Below are positions 1-5,310 of a stretch of 5,310 bases of DNA, in pieces. The notes beneath the pieces are model-generated. The model was given only the letters and a program-made list of their open reading frames with translations, ran no database searches and was not told the DNA's origin. This DNA comes from an uncultured Phenylobacterium sp. (GTDB lineage: Bacteria; Pseudomonadota; Alphaproteobacteria; Caulobacterales; Caulobacteraceae). Within the stretch, counting starts at the first letter, position 1, and every line of letters starts with the position of its first letter. The stretch lies in assembly GCA_945952355.1 (NCBI GenBank), contig CAMFIW010000250.1, positions 1 through 5,310 on the forward strand, written 5' to 3'. A program made the position numbers and the translations under genes.

Positions 1-86
1 GTGAAGGGCAGGGGCGCGTCGTCGGCGCGGGCCGCCGTCCCGACCGCGAGGGCCGCGGCGAGGCCCAGCCAGGCGCGCCCCGCCAT
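1..86 (-). CDS. Exported protein, N-terminal fragment (cut by the window edge)
   Basis: Only the first 28 codons and two bases of the next are present. The ATG at 86..84 follows the stop of the upstream reductase gene by one nucleotide (TGAGATG). A GAGGG ribosome site at 99..95 lies 8 nt before it, inside the end of that gene. The peptide begins MAGRAWLGLAAALAVGTAARA and then DDAPLPF. This is a classical Sec signal peptide: one Arg in a short n-region, an Ala/Leu/Val core, and a small-x-small site (ARA) before two acidic residues, so signal peptidase I cleavage after about residue 21 is expected. No lipobox cysteine is seen. The product is therefore probably periplasmic or secreted and is likely co-translated with the reductase. 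Its function cannot be told, because the mature part lies outside the window. Confidence 0.72.
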   Translation of the reverse strand, partial: MAGRAWLGLAAALAVGTAARADDAPLPF

Positions 87-87
87 C

Positions 88-891
88 TCAGAAGCCCTCG
101 GGAATGGCGTTGGCGCCGGCGTCGCCCAGGCCCGAGCCGCCGTCCACCTGCATGATGACGCCGGTCACGTAGCGGGCGCTCTCGGTCGAGAGGTAGACCA
201 CCGCCTCGGCGATATCGAGCTTCTCGCCATAGTCGCGCAGCGGCACGCGCGACTTGATCCGCTGCTCGTCGCCGGGATTGGGCGCCAGCCGCGCCATGCC
301 TTCGGTGTCGGCGATCGGGCCGGGCGAGATGGCGTTCACCCGCACCCCGGCCGGGCCCCATTCCATGGCCAGGCACTTGGTCAGCATGTTGATGCCCGCC
401 TTGGCCGCGCAGACGTGGGCCTGGAACATCGACGGGCGCTCACCCTGGCCGGCGGTGATCGAGATCAGCGAGGCGCCCGGCCGGTTCAGGTACTGGAAGC
501 AGGCGCGCAGCACGTTGAAGGTGCCGATCAGGTCGATGTCGACCACGGTCTTGAAGCCGTTGGCGCTCATGCCCAGCGCCGGCGCCACGAAGTTCCCCGC
601 CGCGCCCGACAGCACGATGTCGATCTTGCCGAACTGCTTGACCGCCTCGGCCAGGGCCGCGTCGACGGCGGCGTAGTCGCGCACGTCGGCGGCGATGCCG
701 ACGCAGGGATAGCCCTTGTCGGTGATGGTCTTGGCGGCCGCGGCGATCTTCTCGGCGCTGCGGCTGATGATGGCCACCTTCGCGCCCTGTTCGGCCAGCC
801 GCTGGGCGATGCCGAGATTGATCCCGCTCGAAGCCCCGGCGACGAACGCCACCTTGCCCTTCAGCAGGCCGTCCTTGAGTGAGCTGTTCAT
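88..891 (-). CDS. SDR family oxidoreductase, 2,4-dienoyl-CoA reductase-like
   Basis: A 267-residue classical short-chain dehydrogenase/reductase, the normal length for the superfamily. The Rossmann fold starts at about residue 12. The nucleotide-binding glycine motif is at 19-27 (GASSGINLG), with Asn25 where most members have Gly. A DV pair at 69-70 matches the adenine-contacting position. SGAAGN at 95-100 replaces the usual NNAG and resembles the NGAAGN form of dienoyl-CoA reductases. The active-site Lys is K164, but the position four residues earlier, normally the catalytic Tyr, is Val160. SPGPIADTEGM at 189-199 and VDGG at 249-252 also fit the dienoyl-/trans-enoyl-CoA reductase branch. The likely role is NADPH-dependent reduction of an unsaturated acyl-CoA in the cytoplasm; the substrate is inferred from family resemblance. 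The ATG is supported by GGAGGA at 905..900, 8 nt upstream. The gene ends one nucleotide before the exported-protein gene. Fold and superfamily are secure; the precise reaction is not. Confidence 0.9.
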   Translation of the reverse strand: MNSSLKDGLLKGKVAFVAGASSGINLGIAQRLAEQGAKVAIISRSAEKIAAAAKTITDKGYPCVGIAADVRDYAAVDAALAEAVKQFGKIDIVLSGAAGNFVAPALGMSANGFKTVVDIDLIGTFNVLRACFQYLNRPGASLISITAGQGERPSMFQAHVCAAKAGINMLTKCLAMEWGPAGVRVNAISPGPIADTEGMARLAPNPGDEQRIKSRVPLRDYGEKLDIAEAVVYLSTESARYVTGVIMQVDGGSGLGDAGANAIPEGF

Positions 892-924
892 GTCCTGGGT
901 CCTCCGACTGATATGTGGGAGGAA

Positions 925-953
925 CTTAGGCGCCTGCCGCTGGGGAGGGGCAA
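925..953 (-). promoter_or_regulatory. Possible promoter of the reductase gene
   Basis: In the 66-nt gap before the reductase, the minus strand reads TTGCCC (953..948), a 17-nt spacer, then CCTAAG (930..925). This is a loose match to a housekeeping -35/-10 pair. Transcription would start about 27 nt before the ATG. The same gap contains a weak inverted repeat, CCGCT/AGCGG (957..953 with 941..937), that overlaps the candidate -35. The match is poor, and read-through from the upstream membrane-protein genes is an alternative. Confidence 0.22.
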
Positions 954-957
954 GCGG

Positions 958-1287
958 TCAGTCTCGAACCTTCCTTGCCGCCAGCCTGTCCATCATGCCC
1001 GCGACCGCCTTAGGCCATTCGCCGTCGCGCACGCGTCGGCCCACGAGATAGATCGCCGCTCCGATCATGATGGGGATCAGGCCAAAGAGCAGAAACGTCT
1101 GGACGAACACTGACGCATAGCCATCCCCTCGCTGTCCTGTAAGCGCGTCGTGAACGAGCGAGATCGTCGAGGGGATGATAACCATGAGGCCGAGCGCCGA
1201 GCAGGCGCCGCACAGGGCCATCATCAGGACCCCGACGCCGATCAGTATCGTCCCGAAGTATCGCGTCGTCGGATCTCGCGGCCTCAC
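958..1287 (-). CDS. Small two-helix membrane protein (paralogue A), unknown function
   Basis: I do not recognise a named family. The 109 residues show two hydrophobic helices, about 11-39 and 61-83, joined by a polar loop (HDALTGQRGDGYAS). A basic tail follows (GRRVRDGEW and LAARKVRD), so both ends should be cytoplasmic by the positive-inside rule. The first helix carries GVLMM followed by C26-G-A-C29-S. The protein is a clear paralogue of its upstream neighbour. Shared features are PTxRxFG, GVLMM, CGxCS, and a second helix with PxxIG and GR near its end. It differs by a longer loop and an added C-terminal stretch of about 25 residues. The GTG start at 1287..1285 overlaps the neighbour's stop in a GTGA junction, which indicates translational coupling and co-expression with the radical SAM gene. 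It could be an accessory or anchoring subunit; that is inference from context only. Confidence 0.75.
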   Translation of the reverse strand: MRPRDPTTRYFGTILIGVGVLMMALCGACSALGLMVIIPSTISLVHDALTGQRGDGYASVFVQTFLLFGLIPIMIGAAIYLVGRRVRDGEWPKAVAGMMDRLAARKVRD

Positions 1288-1535
1288 GGCTTCCGTAGTC
1301 CCCGTCCGCCGACGAACATGGCCAGGCCAATGGCGAACGGCACGCCGCCCACGACCAGGACCGTGAAGAAGCCGCCGATCGCGTCCTCACCGTTGCCCGT
1401 ACTGAGGAACGCCACCAGGGCGACCAGCGAGCACAGGCCGCAGGCCAGCATCATCAGCACCCCGGCCACCATCAGCAGCCCGCCGAAGAAGCGCTGCGTC
1501 GGGGAGATGATCCTGGGTGGGGCGGGTTCAGTCAC
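1284..1535 (-). CDS. Small two-helix membrane protein (paralogue B), unknown function
   Basis: An 83-residue protein with an N-terminal Pro-rich segment (MTEPAPPRIISPTQRFFGG), a hydrophobic helix at about 18-45, a short acidic loop (STGNGEDAIGG), a second helix at about 56-76, and a basic end (GGRGLRKP). The first helix holds GVLMM and C32-G-L-C35-S, the same motif and spacing as in the downstream paralogue, so the two look like a tandem duplication that has since diverged. The start is a GTG at 1535..1533 that overlaps the stop of the radical SAM gene (GTGA). A purine stretch (AAAAGGGCG) about 8-10 nt upstream could serve as ribosome site. Because the gene is sandwiched between two 4-nt overlaps, it is almost certainly co-translated with its neighbours. 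No function is recognised. The paired cysteines might act in redox or metal binding, which is speculative. Confidence 0.78.
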   Translation of the reverse strand: MTEPAPPRIISPTQRFFGGLLMVAGVLMMLACGLCSLVALVAFLSTGNGEDAIGGFFTVLVVGGVPFAIGLAMFVGGRGLRKP

Positions 1536-2968
1536 AACCCGCGCCCTTTTGCCAGCGCCCCGGCGCCCGCCGCGCCGGGCCGATAGAAGGTGTTGTAGGT
1601 GTCGAACGGATAGATCTTGCCATCCGGCTCGACGAAGTGGACGCAGGAGCGCTTCACGGTCCCCAGGTCGAAATTGAACCGGTCCAGAAACTGCGAGATC
1701 ACCACCCGGAAGGTGTTCTCATAGGCGACCTCCTCGGGGACCACGGCCTCCGGCAGGCAGCAGAGCAGGCCCGCCAGCCGGTCGGTGGTGTCGGCCTGGG
1801 CGGTCGAGAGCGAAAGCAGGTTGAACACCGCCTCGCGCAGCTGCGGATAGGCCTCGAAGGTCACGGTGTTCGGAACCTCGGCCACGAACATCTCGCGCGG
1901 GAAAAGCGACGTGATCGGCGTGACTTGGGCGCCGTTCCTCAGGCCGTAGCCGATGCAGATCTGGTCGGGATTGCAGGGCAGGGGGATCAGGTCCTCCAGG
2001 CCGAACACACCGGCCTTGGCGATCTCGCGCCGCACCTCGCTGAGCACCATCCGGTGGGCCTTGGCGTCGAAGTCCTCGTTGCGCCCGGCGTCCTGGATCG
2101 GCTGGAAGGTCACACCGCGCACGCACCGCCAGGTGAGCGCATGGCGCACGATCTCGGCGATCTCGCCGGAATTGACCCCCTTCTTCAGGGTCACCACCAG
2201 CGTCGTGGAGATGTTGTTCGCCTCCAGCGCCTCCAGGGCCTGACGGCGCACCGAGGTCAGGTCCGCACCGCGCAGGGTCATCAGGGCGTCGCGCTGCAGG
2301 CTGTCGAACTGCAGATAGACCTCGAACCGGGGCATGTAGCTCGCCAGCCGCTCGGCGAAGCCGGGCTCGCGGGCGATGGCGACGCCGTTGGTGTTGATCA
2401 TCAGGTGGCGGATCGGCCGCGCCCTGGCCGCGTCGAGGATCTCCCAGAACTGCGGATGGATGGTCGGCTCGCCGCCGGAGATCTGCACCAGGTCGGGCTC
2501 GCCTTCCGAGGCCACCACCGCGTCGAGCATGGCCTCGATCTCCGCCATCGGCCGGTGGCTGGTCCGCTTGATCGAGCTGTCGGCGAAGCAGACCGGGCAG
2601 GACAGATTGCAGGCCTCGTTGATCTCGACGATCGCCAGGCAGGAATGCTGCTCGTGGTCGGCGCACAGGCCGCAGTCATAGGGGCAGCCATGCTCGGTGC
2701 GCGTCTTCACGAAGAGCGGCCGGTCGCCCGGCTTCACCCAGTCCCGCTGCGCCTTCCAGTAGGAGACGTCGTCGCTGATCAGCGTCTTCTGGACGCCGTG
2801 GGCCTTGCAGCGCTTCAGGTAAAAGACGCTGTCGTCCTCGCAGGTGATCTTGGCGGGGACCAACTCAAGGCAGGTCTCGCACAGGCTCGTGGTCTGGCCG
2901 AGGAACAGGTACGGCGCCGCCTTTCGCGCGCTCACGGCCTCGGTCTGCGAGGTAGTAGGCAAGTCCAT
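1532..2968 (-). CDS. Radical SAM enzyme of the tetraether lipid synthase-like (MJ0619/Tes) family
   Basis: 478 residues with an unusual set of cysteine groups in a fixed order: C30/C33 (CETC) with C43 and C54 (KRCKAHG), a rubredoxin- or zinc-ribbon-like site; C95, C99, C102 and C110 (GCPYDCGLCADHEQHSC), a probable auxiliary [4Fe-4S] site; C120, C124, C127 (CNLSCPVC), the CxxxCxxC radical SAM cluster; SGGEPT at 164-169, the SAM-binding glycine strand; and C332, C338, C403/C404, C442, probably a further C-terminal site. This layout is that of the archaeal tetraether lipid synthase Tes (M. jannaschii MJ0619, predicted Fe-S oxidoreductase), known for radical-based C-C joining of lipid tails. The protein has no membrane helix. 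The annotated ATG gives a 104-nt overlap with the upstream Lgt-like gene. A GTG at codon 12 (2935..2933) would cut it to 71 nt; neither has a strong ribosome site, and CETC must stay inside. The family is seen in the sequence; the lipid substrate is inferred. Otherwise it could modify a peptide or small molecule. Confidence 0.88.
   Translation of the reverse strand: MDLPTTSQTEAVSARKAAPYLFLGQTTSLCETCLELVPAKITCEDDSVFYLKRCKAHGVQKTLISDDVSYWKAQRDWVKPGDRPLFVKTRTEHGCPYDCGLCADHEQHSCLAIVEINEACNLSCPVCFADSSIKRTSHRPMAEIEAMLDAVVASEGEPDLVQISGGEPTIHPQFWEILDAARARPIRHLMINTNGVAIAREPGFAERLASYMPRFEVYLQFDSLQRDALMTLRGADLTSVRRQALEALEANNISTTLVVTLKKGVNSGEIAEIVRHALTWRCVRGVTFQPIQDAGRNEDFDAKAHRMVLSEVRREIAKAGVFGLEDLIPLPCNPDQICIGYGLRNGAQVTPITSLFPREMFVAEVPNTVTFEAYPQLREAVFNLLSLSTAQADTTDRLAGLLCCLPEAVVPEEVAYENTFRVVISQFLDRFNFDLGTVKRSCVHFVEPDGKIYPFDTYNTFYRPGAAGAGALAKGRGL
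2865..2968 (-). other. Long same-strand gene overlap (Lgt-like / radical SAM)
   Basis: The Lgt-like reading frame continues 104 nt past the annotated ATG of the radical SAM gene, in a different frame. The overlap encodes the polar tail of the membrane protein, after its last helix, and the radical SAM N-terminus up to and including CETC. CETC is a family feature, so a substantial overlap remains whichever start is used. It is 71 nt with the GTG at 2935..2933. Confidence 0.7.
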
Positions 2969-3644
2969 ACGCTGCGAGCCCCAGACACAGGATGTGGAAC
3001 AGGTTAAGCGGTCCGATCAACTTCGGGTAGGGCTTCAGGAACTCCCACGCGAACCTCTGGACCCCATACCAGGCGCACATCACGTAGAAGCCCCGCCGCA
3101 TCGCCCACGGCGCGCGGGCGGCGAGCCCGCCGAGATAGGTCGCCAGGAACAGCGCCATGGCCGCGCTCTCGTAGAGCTGGACCGGATGGCGCCCGATCCC
3201 GTCGCCGAGATCGACCGCCCAGGGCAGTCGGGTCGGCGACCCATAGGTCTGGTCGGGCAGGCCGGAGAAGAAGCAGCCCAGCCGCCCGATCACGACCCCC
3301 AGGCTGAACGAGCCCACGAACGGCCCGCCGGTCGAGCCCTTCACTCCGCGCAGGGCCTTGTAGATCTCGACGCCCGCGATGGCGCCGACCAGGGCGCCCA
3401 CGACGCTGTGCGACAACGCCCCGCCAGGTGCGCGCAGGGTGTTCAGTGAGCCCGCCAGCCAGGCTCCCGGCACGGCGCCCAGGGCCAGGGCCGCGAAATA
3501 TCCGCCGTCCACCTTCAGCGCGATCCGGTCCACCGCGTCGCGCAGCCGCCAGCGATAGAGCACGGCACCCAGCGCCAGCCCACCGCCCCAGGCCGCGAGG
3601 TCGAAAACGGTGTGCGCCCAGATGGCGGTCGGAACGTGGATCAT
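2865..3644 (-). CDS. Lgt-like membrane protein (prolipoprotein diacylglyceryl transferase family)
   Basis: A 259-residue polytopic membrane protein, somewhat shorter than typical Lgt, with about six to seven hydrophobic segments (roughly 12-31, 50-70, 78-97, 109-127, 160-177, 185-198, 212-233). The Lgt signature is recognisable: GRLGCFFSG at 120-128, then PW at 141-142 and RHPVQLYES at 152-160, and a late YGVQRFAWEFLK at 193-204. Lgt transfers diacylglyceryl from phosphatidylglycerol to the lipobox cysteine of prolipoproteins. The usual FxNG of the signature is FFSG here, with Ser127 in place of the conserved Asn. The gene lies in an erpA/radical SAM setting, so this is probably a diverged paralogue using the same kind of lipid for another purpose; that is inference. 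The ATG at 3644 lacks an obvious ribosome site. The final 25 residues (DRGRERAKGG onward) are polar and fall almost wholly in the region overlapping the radical SAM gene. Confidence 0.85.
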   Translation of the reverse strand: MIHVPTAIWAHTVFDLAAWGGGLALGAVLYRWRLRDAVDRIALKVDGGYFAALALGAVPGAWLAGSLNTLRAPGGALSHSVVGALVGAIAGVEIYKALRGVKGSTGGPFVGSFSLGVVIGRLGCFFSGLPDQTYGSPTRLPWAVDLGDGIGRHPVQLYESAAMALFLATYLGGLAARAPWAMRRGFYVMCAWYGVQRFAWEFLKPYPKLIGPLNLFHILCLGLAAYGLAYYLADRGRERAKGGAVPVPRPDHEPVRDLP

Positions 3645-3662
3645 GCCCGTTCAAGGGACACG

Positions 3663-3679
3663 GCGCGGGCCGCCCGCGC
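3663..3679 (-). other. Perfect GC hairpin between erpA and the Lgt-like gene
   Basis: A 7-bp perfect inverted repeat with a 3-nt loop (GCGCGGG, loop, CCCGCGC) lies 8 nt after the erpA stop and 18 nt before the next ATG. Read on the minus strand it is followed by CGTGTCCCTTG, with no T-run, so it is not a canonical intrinsic terminator. It could reduce read-through, protect the erpA 3' end or hinder translation initiation of the Lgt-like gene, setting a lower level for the downstream genes. A chance GC palindrome is possible at this base composition. Confidence 0.4.
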
Positions 3680-3687
3680 AATCGTCG

Positions 3688-4020
3688 TCAGATCGAGAAG
3701 CTGACGCCGCAGCCGCAGGAGGACTTGGCGTTCGGGTTGCGGACCTTGAACTCCGCCCCGGCCAACTCGTCCACGAAGTCGATTTCCGAGCCCTTCAGCA
3801 GCACCAGGCTCATCTCGTCGACGATGGCCGCCGATCCGTCGCGCTCGACTCTAAGGTCGTCGTCATTGGCGTGGTCGACCAGGTCGAACTGGTACTGGAA
3901 GCCCGAGCAGCCGCCGCCCTCGACGGCGACGCGCAGCATCACGGCCTTGCCCTCGGCCTTCGACAGGTCGCTCAGGCGGCGGGCGGCGGAGGCGGAGAGG
4001 GTGAGCTCGTTCGTGGTCAT
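3688..4020 (-). CDS. erpA: Iron-sulfur cluster insertion protein ErpA (A-type carrier)
   Basis: 110 residues, the normal length for an A-type Fe-S carrier. It has the three invariant cysteines: C38 in EGGGCSGFQY and C102/C104 in the C-terminal SSCGCGVSFSI. The NPNAKSSCGCG context and the LTLSASAARRLSDL opening are the ErpA form of the IscA/HesB family. The protein binds a [2Fe-2S] or [4Fe-4S] cluster in the cytoplasm and hands it to apo-enzymes. The ATG at 4020..4018 is the natural start for the family, though the upstream bases give only a weak ribosome site. It is divergent from dgt, a pairing I know from alphaproteobacterial genomes. The genes that follow on its strand include a radical SAM enzyme with several expected Fe-S clusters, so a shared transcript would place carrier and client together; the hairpin after the stop may partly separate them. 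Confidence 0.95.
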   Translation of the reverse strand: MTTNELTLSASAARRLSDLSKAEGKAVMLRVAVEGGGCSGFQYQFDLVDHANDDDLRVERDGSAAIVDEMSLVLLKGSEIDFVDELAGAEFKVRNPNAKSSCGCGVSFSI

Positions 4021-4101
4021 GGCTGTCTAAAGCTTTCGCCTGAACTATATGAGGGCGCTTGGCCTTCGCTCCAAGTGGTCAAAATGCTGGAAGCGTCCTG
4101 A
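4021..4101. promoter_or_regulatory. Divergent erpA/dgt promoter region
   Basis: This 81-nt gap between divergent starts must carry the promoters of both genes unless they lie inside the coding regions. For erpA, the minus strand offers TATAGT (4049..4044), or the overlapping CATATA, as -10. TTGGAG (4074..4069) could be the -35, with a spacer of 19 or 17 nt. A better-looking TTGACC (4082..4077) is too far away at 27 nt. For dgt the plus strand shows only TTGGCC (4059-4064) with no good -10 at the right distance. The gap is the most AT-rich non-coding stretch in the window. Individual boxes are tentative. Confidence 0.4.
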
Positions 4102-5271
4102 ATGATCCCGCCTCGCGTCGCCTACGCCGAAGATCCCGCCCAATCCCTGGGCCGAAAGGCGTCCGAGCCGGAGAGCCGCACCCGCACCGCCTTCGCCCGC
4201 GATCGCGACCGCATCATCCACGCCACGGCCTTCCGGAGGCTTAAGGAGAAGACCCAGGTCTTCGTCGCCCACGAGGGCGATCACTTCCGCACGCGCCTGA
4301 CCCATTCGCTGGAAGTCGCCCAGATCGCCCGCTCGCTGGCCACGGCGCTCGGCCTGGAGCCCGACCTCGCCGAGACCATCGCGCTCGCCCACGACCTCGG
4401 CCACCCGCCGTTCGGCCACGCCGGGGAGGACGAACTGCAGGTCCAGATGGAGGGCTTCGGCGGCTTCGACCATAACGTCCAGACCTTCCGGGTCGTCACC
4501 AAGCTCGAGCGGCGCTATCCGCGCTGGGAGGGGCTGAACCTCACCTGGGAGACGCTGGAAGGCATCATCAAGCACAACGGTCCGGTCAGCGAGAAGCTGT
4601 CGCGCCCGTCCTGGAACGCGGTCGCCGAGTTCGACAAGGACTACGACCTCGGCCTGTCCGGCTGGGCCTCGGCCGAGGCCCAGGTCGCCGCGCTCTCCGA
4701 CGACATCGCCTACAACAACCACGATGTGGACGACGGCGTACAAGCCGGGATCTTCGACTTGAGGGAGTTGCTCGACGTGCCGCTGATCGGCCCGATCATC
4801 CACGGCGTCTACAAGGACTATCCGGACCTGGAGCCCGGCCTGGTGCGCATGGAGGCGGTGCGCCGCATGATCGGGGCCATGGTCGACGACGTCCTGGCCG
4901 AGACCAATCGGCGGGCCATCGAGGCCAAGGTCGCCTCGCCCGAGGATGTGCGCAATCTCGGCTACGCCCTGGTCGCCTTCTCCCGCGACATGCTGGAAGA
5001 CCTGGGCGCCCTGCGCGAGTTCCTGATGAACCGCATGTATCGGTACTGGAAGGTCAACCGCACGCGCAGCCAGGCTCGCCGCATTCTGGCCGAGATGTTC
5101 CAGTTGTTCATGGCCGAGCCGGACGTCCTGCCGTCCGAATGGTTCGCCCGGTCGCAGAACCGCGACCAGGCCGGCCGCGCCCGGGTGGTGTGCGACTACA
5201 TCGCCGGCATGACCGACCGTTTCGCGATCGAAGAGCACCGCCGCCTCTTCCACCTCGACGTCTGGAACTGA
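4102..5271 (+). CDS. dgt: Deoxyguanosinetriphosphate triphosphohydrolase-like protein (HD domain)
   Basis: 389 residues, full length for the bacterial dGTPase-like family. These enzymes hydrolyse dNTPs, classically dGTP, to the deoxynucleoside and tripolyphosphate, and so affect dNTP pools in the cytoplasm. The N-terminal signature [20 protein letters not shown] and then [11 protein letters not shown] (about 24-54) is characteristic. The metal-binding HD set is visible: H68 in [11 protein letters not shown]97-D98 in [18 protein letters not shown], and D200 or D201 in [25 protein letters not shown] at 122-130 is also a family block. The ATG is supported by GGAAG at 4089-4093, 8 nt upstream, and no better upstream start exists before the divergent erpA. 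The gene is complete, ending with TGA 39 nt before the window edge. In related alphaproteobacteria argS often follows, but nothing here shows it. Substrate preference within the dNTPs cannot be told. Confidence 0.95.
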   Translation: MIPPRVAYAEDPAQSLGRKASEPESRTRTAFARDRDRIIHATAFRRLKEKTQVFVAHEGDHFRTRLTHSLEVAQIARSLATALGLEPDLAETIALAHDLGHPPFGHAGEDELQVQMEGFGGFDHNVQTFRVVTKLERRYPRWEGLNLTWETLEGIIKHNGPVSEKLSRPSWNAVAEFDKDYDLGLSGWASAEAQVAALSDDIAYNNHDVDDGVQAGIFDLRELLDVPLIGPIIHGVYKDYPDLEPGLVRMEAVRRMIGAMVDDVLAETNRRAIEAKVASPEDVRNLGYALVAFSRDMLEDLGALREFLMNRMYRYWKVNRTRSQARRILAEMFQLFMAEPDVLPSEWFARSQNRDQAGRARVVCDYIAGMTDRFAIEEHRRLFHLDVWN

Positions 5272-5310
5272 CGGACCTGGGGTGCGACGGCGGGATGGTC
5301 TTCGCTAGAC

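Noticed and set aside
1..882. Plus-strand open frame of 293 codons opposite the SDR gene
   Set aside because: Compositionally biased antisense frame; the minus strand encodes a complete SDR with ribosome site.
937..957. CCGCT/AGCGG inverted repeat as terminator of the membrane-protein genes
   Set aside because: The stem is only 5 bp with a 10-nt loop and is not followed by a T-run.
1517..3007. Long plus-strand open frame of 496 codons opposite the radical SAM gene
   Set aside because: It is a shadow produced by high GC codon bias. Its translation is low-complexity (rich in G, H, D, Q, V, L) with no family motif, while the minus strand carries clear conserved cysteine motifs.
3004..3681. Minus-strand frame of 225 codons overlapping the Lgt-like gene
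   Set aside because: Arg/Gly/Ala-rich out-of-frame translation with no membrane helices; the Lgt-like frame has the signature motifs.
4045..5253. Minus-strand open frame of 402 codons opposite dgt
   Set aside because: Antisense shadow of a secure HD-domain gene. It also covers the erpA/dgt intergenic region, and its protein resembles no family.
5295..5310. ATG near the right edge as the start of a downstream gene such as argS
   Set aside because: Only five codons are visible (MVFAR). They do not resemble an arginyl-tRNA synthetase start and lack a convincing ribosome site.
1..5310. CRISPR arrays, tRNA or rRNA genes, insertion sequences, attachment sites
   Set aside because: No periodic repeats, tRNA-like cloverleaf, rRNA segments, transposase motifs or flanking direct repeats were seen by eye; nearly all bases are accounted for by protein genes.

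Overview
The window is GC-rich, strongly codon-biased, gene-dense DNA of alphaproteobacterial character, most likely from Caulobacterales (Caulobacter/Phenylobacterium-like). The reasons are the erpA and dgt genes set back to back, the GTG starts, the short intergenic gaps and the protein sequences. The taxon is inferred from gene content and synteny, not from a search.

Layout. On the right, dgt (dGTP triphosphohydrolase-like HD enzyme) reads rightward. It is divergent from erpA (A-type Fe-S carrier) across an 81-nt gap that must hold the promoters of both. Leftward from erpA comes a compact same-strand series: a 43-nt gap with a perfect GC hairpin, an Lgt-like integral membrane protein, a four-cysteine-cluster radical SAM enzyme, and two small paralogous membrane proteins. 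The last three junctions all overlap (104 nt as annotated, then GTGA twice). After a 66-nt gap, a short-chain dehydrogenase/reductase of the 2,4-dienoyl-CoA-reductase type follows. One nucleotide beyond it starts an exported protein that is cut by the left edge of the window.

Point of greatest interest. The radical SAM protein is not a generic member. Its N-terminal CxxC...C...HG zinc-ribbon/rubredoxin-like part, its GCPxDCGLCxxH auxiliary-cluster motif immediately before CNLSCPVC, its GGEPT strand and its C-terminal cysteines match the layout of the archaeal tetraether lipid synthase family (Tes/GDGT-MAS, M. jannaschii MJ0619). In that family the enzyme joins lipid tails by C-C bond formation. 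Here it is translationally linked to a diverged homologue of Lgt, which uses phosphatidylglycerol as diacylglyceryl donor, and to two tiny membrane proteins that share a CGxCS motif. I infer a candidate membrane-lipid or lipid-anchor modification module, with ErpA as a plausible supplier of Fe-S clusters. The substrate and product cannot be read from the sequence. The SDR may take part in acyl-chain metabolism but appears to be a separate unit.
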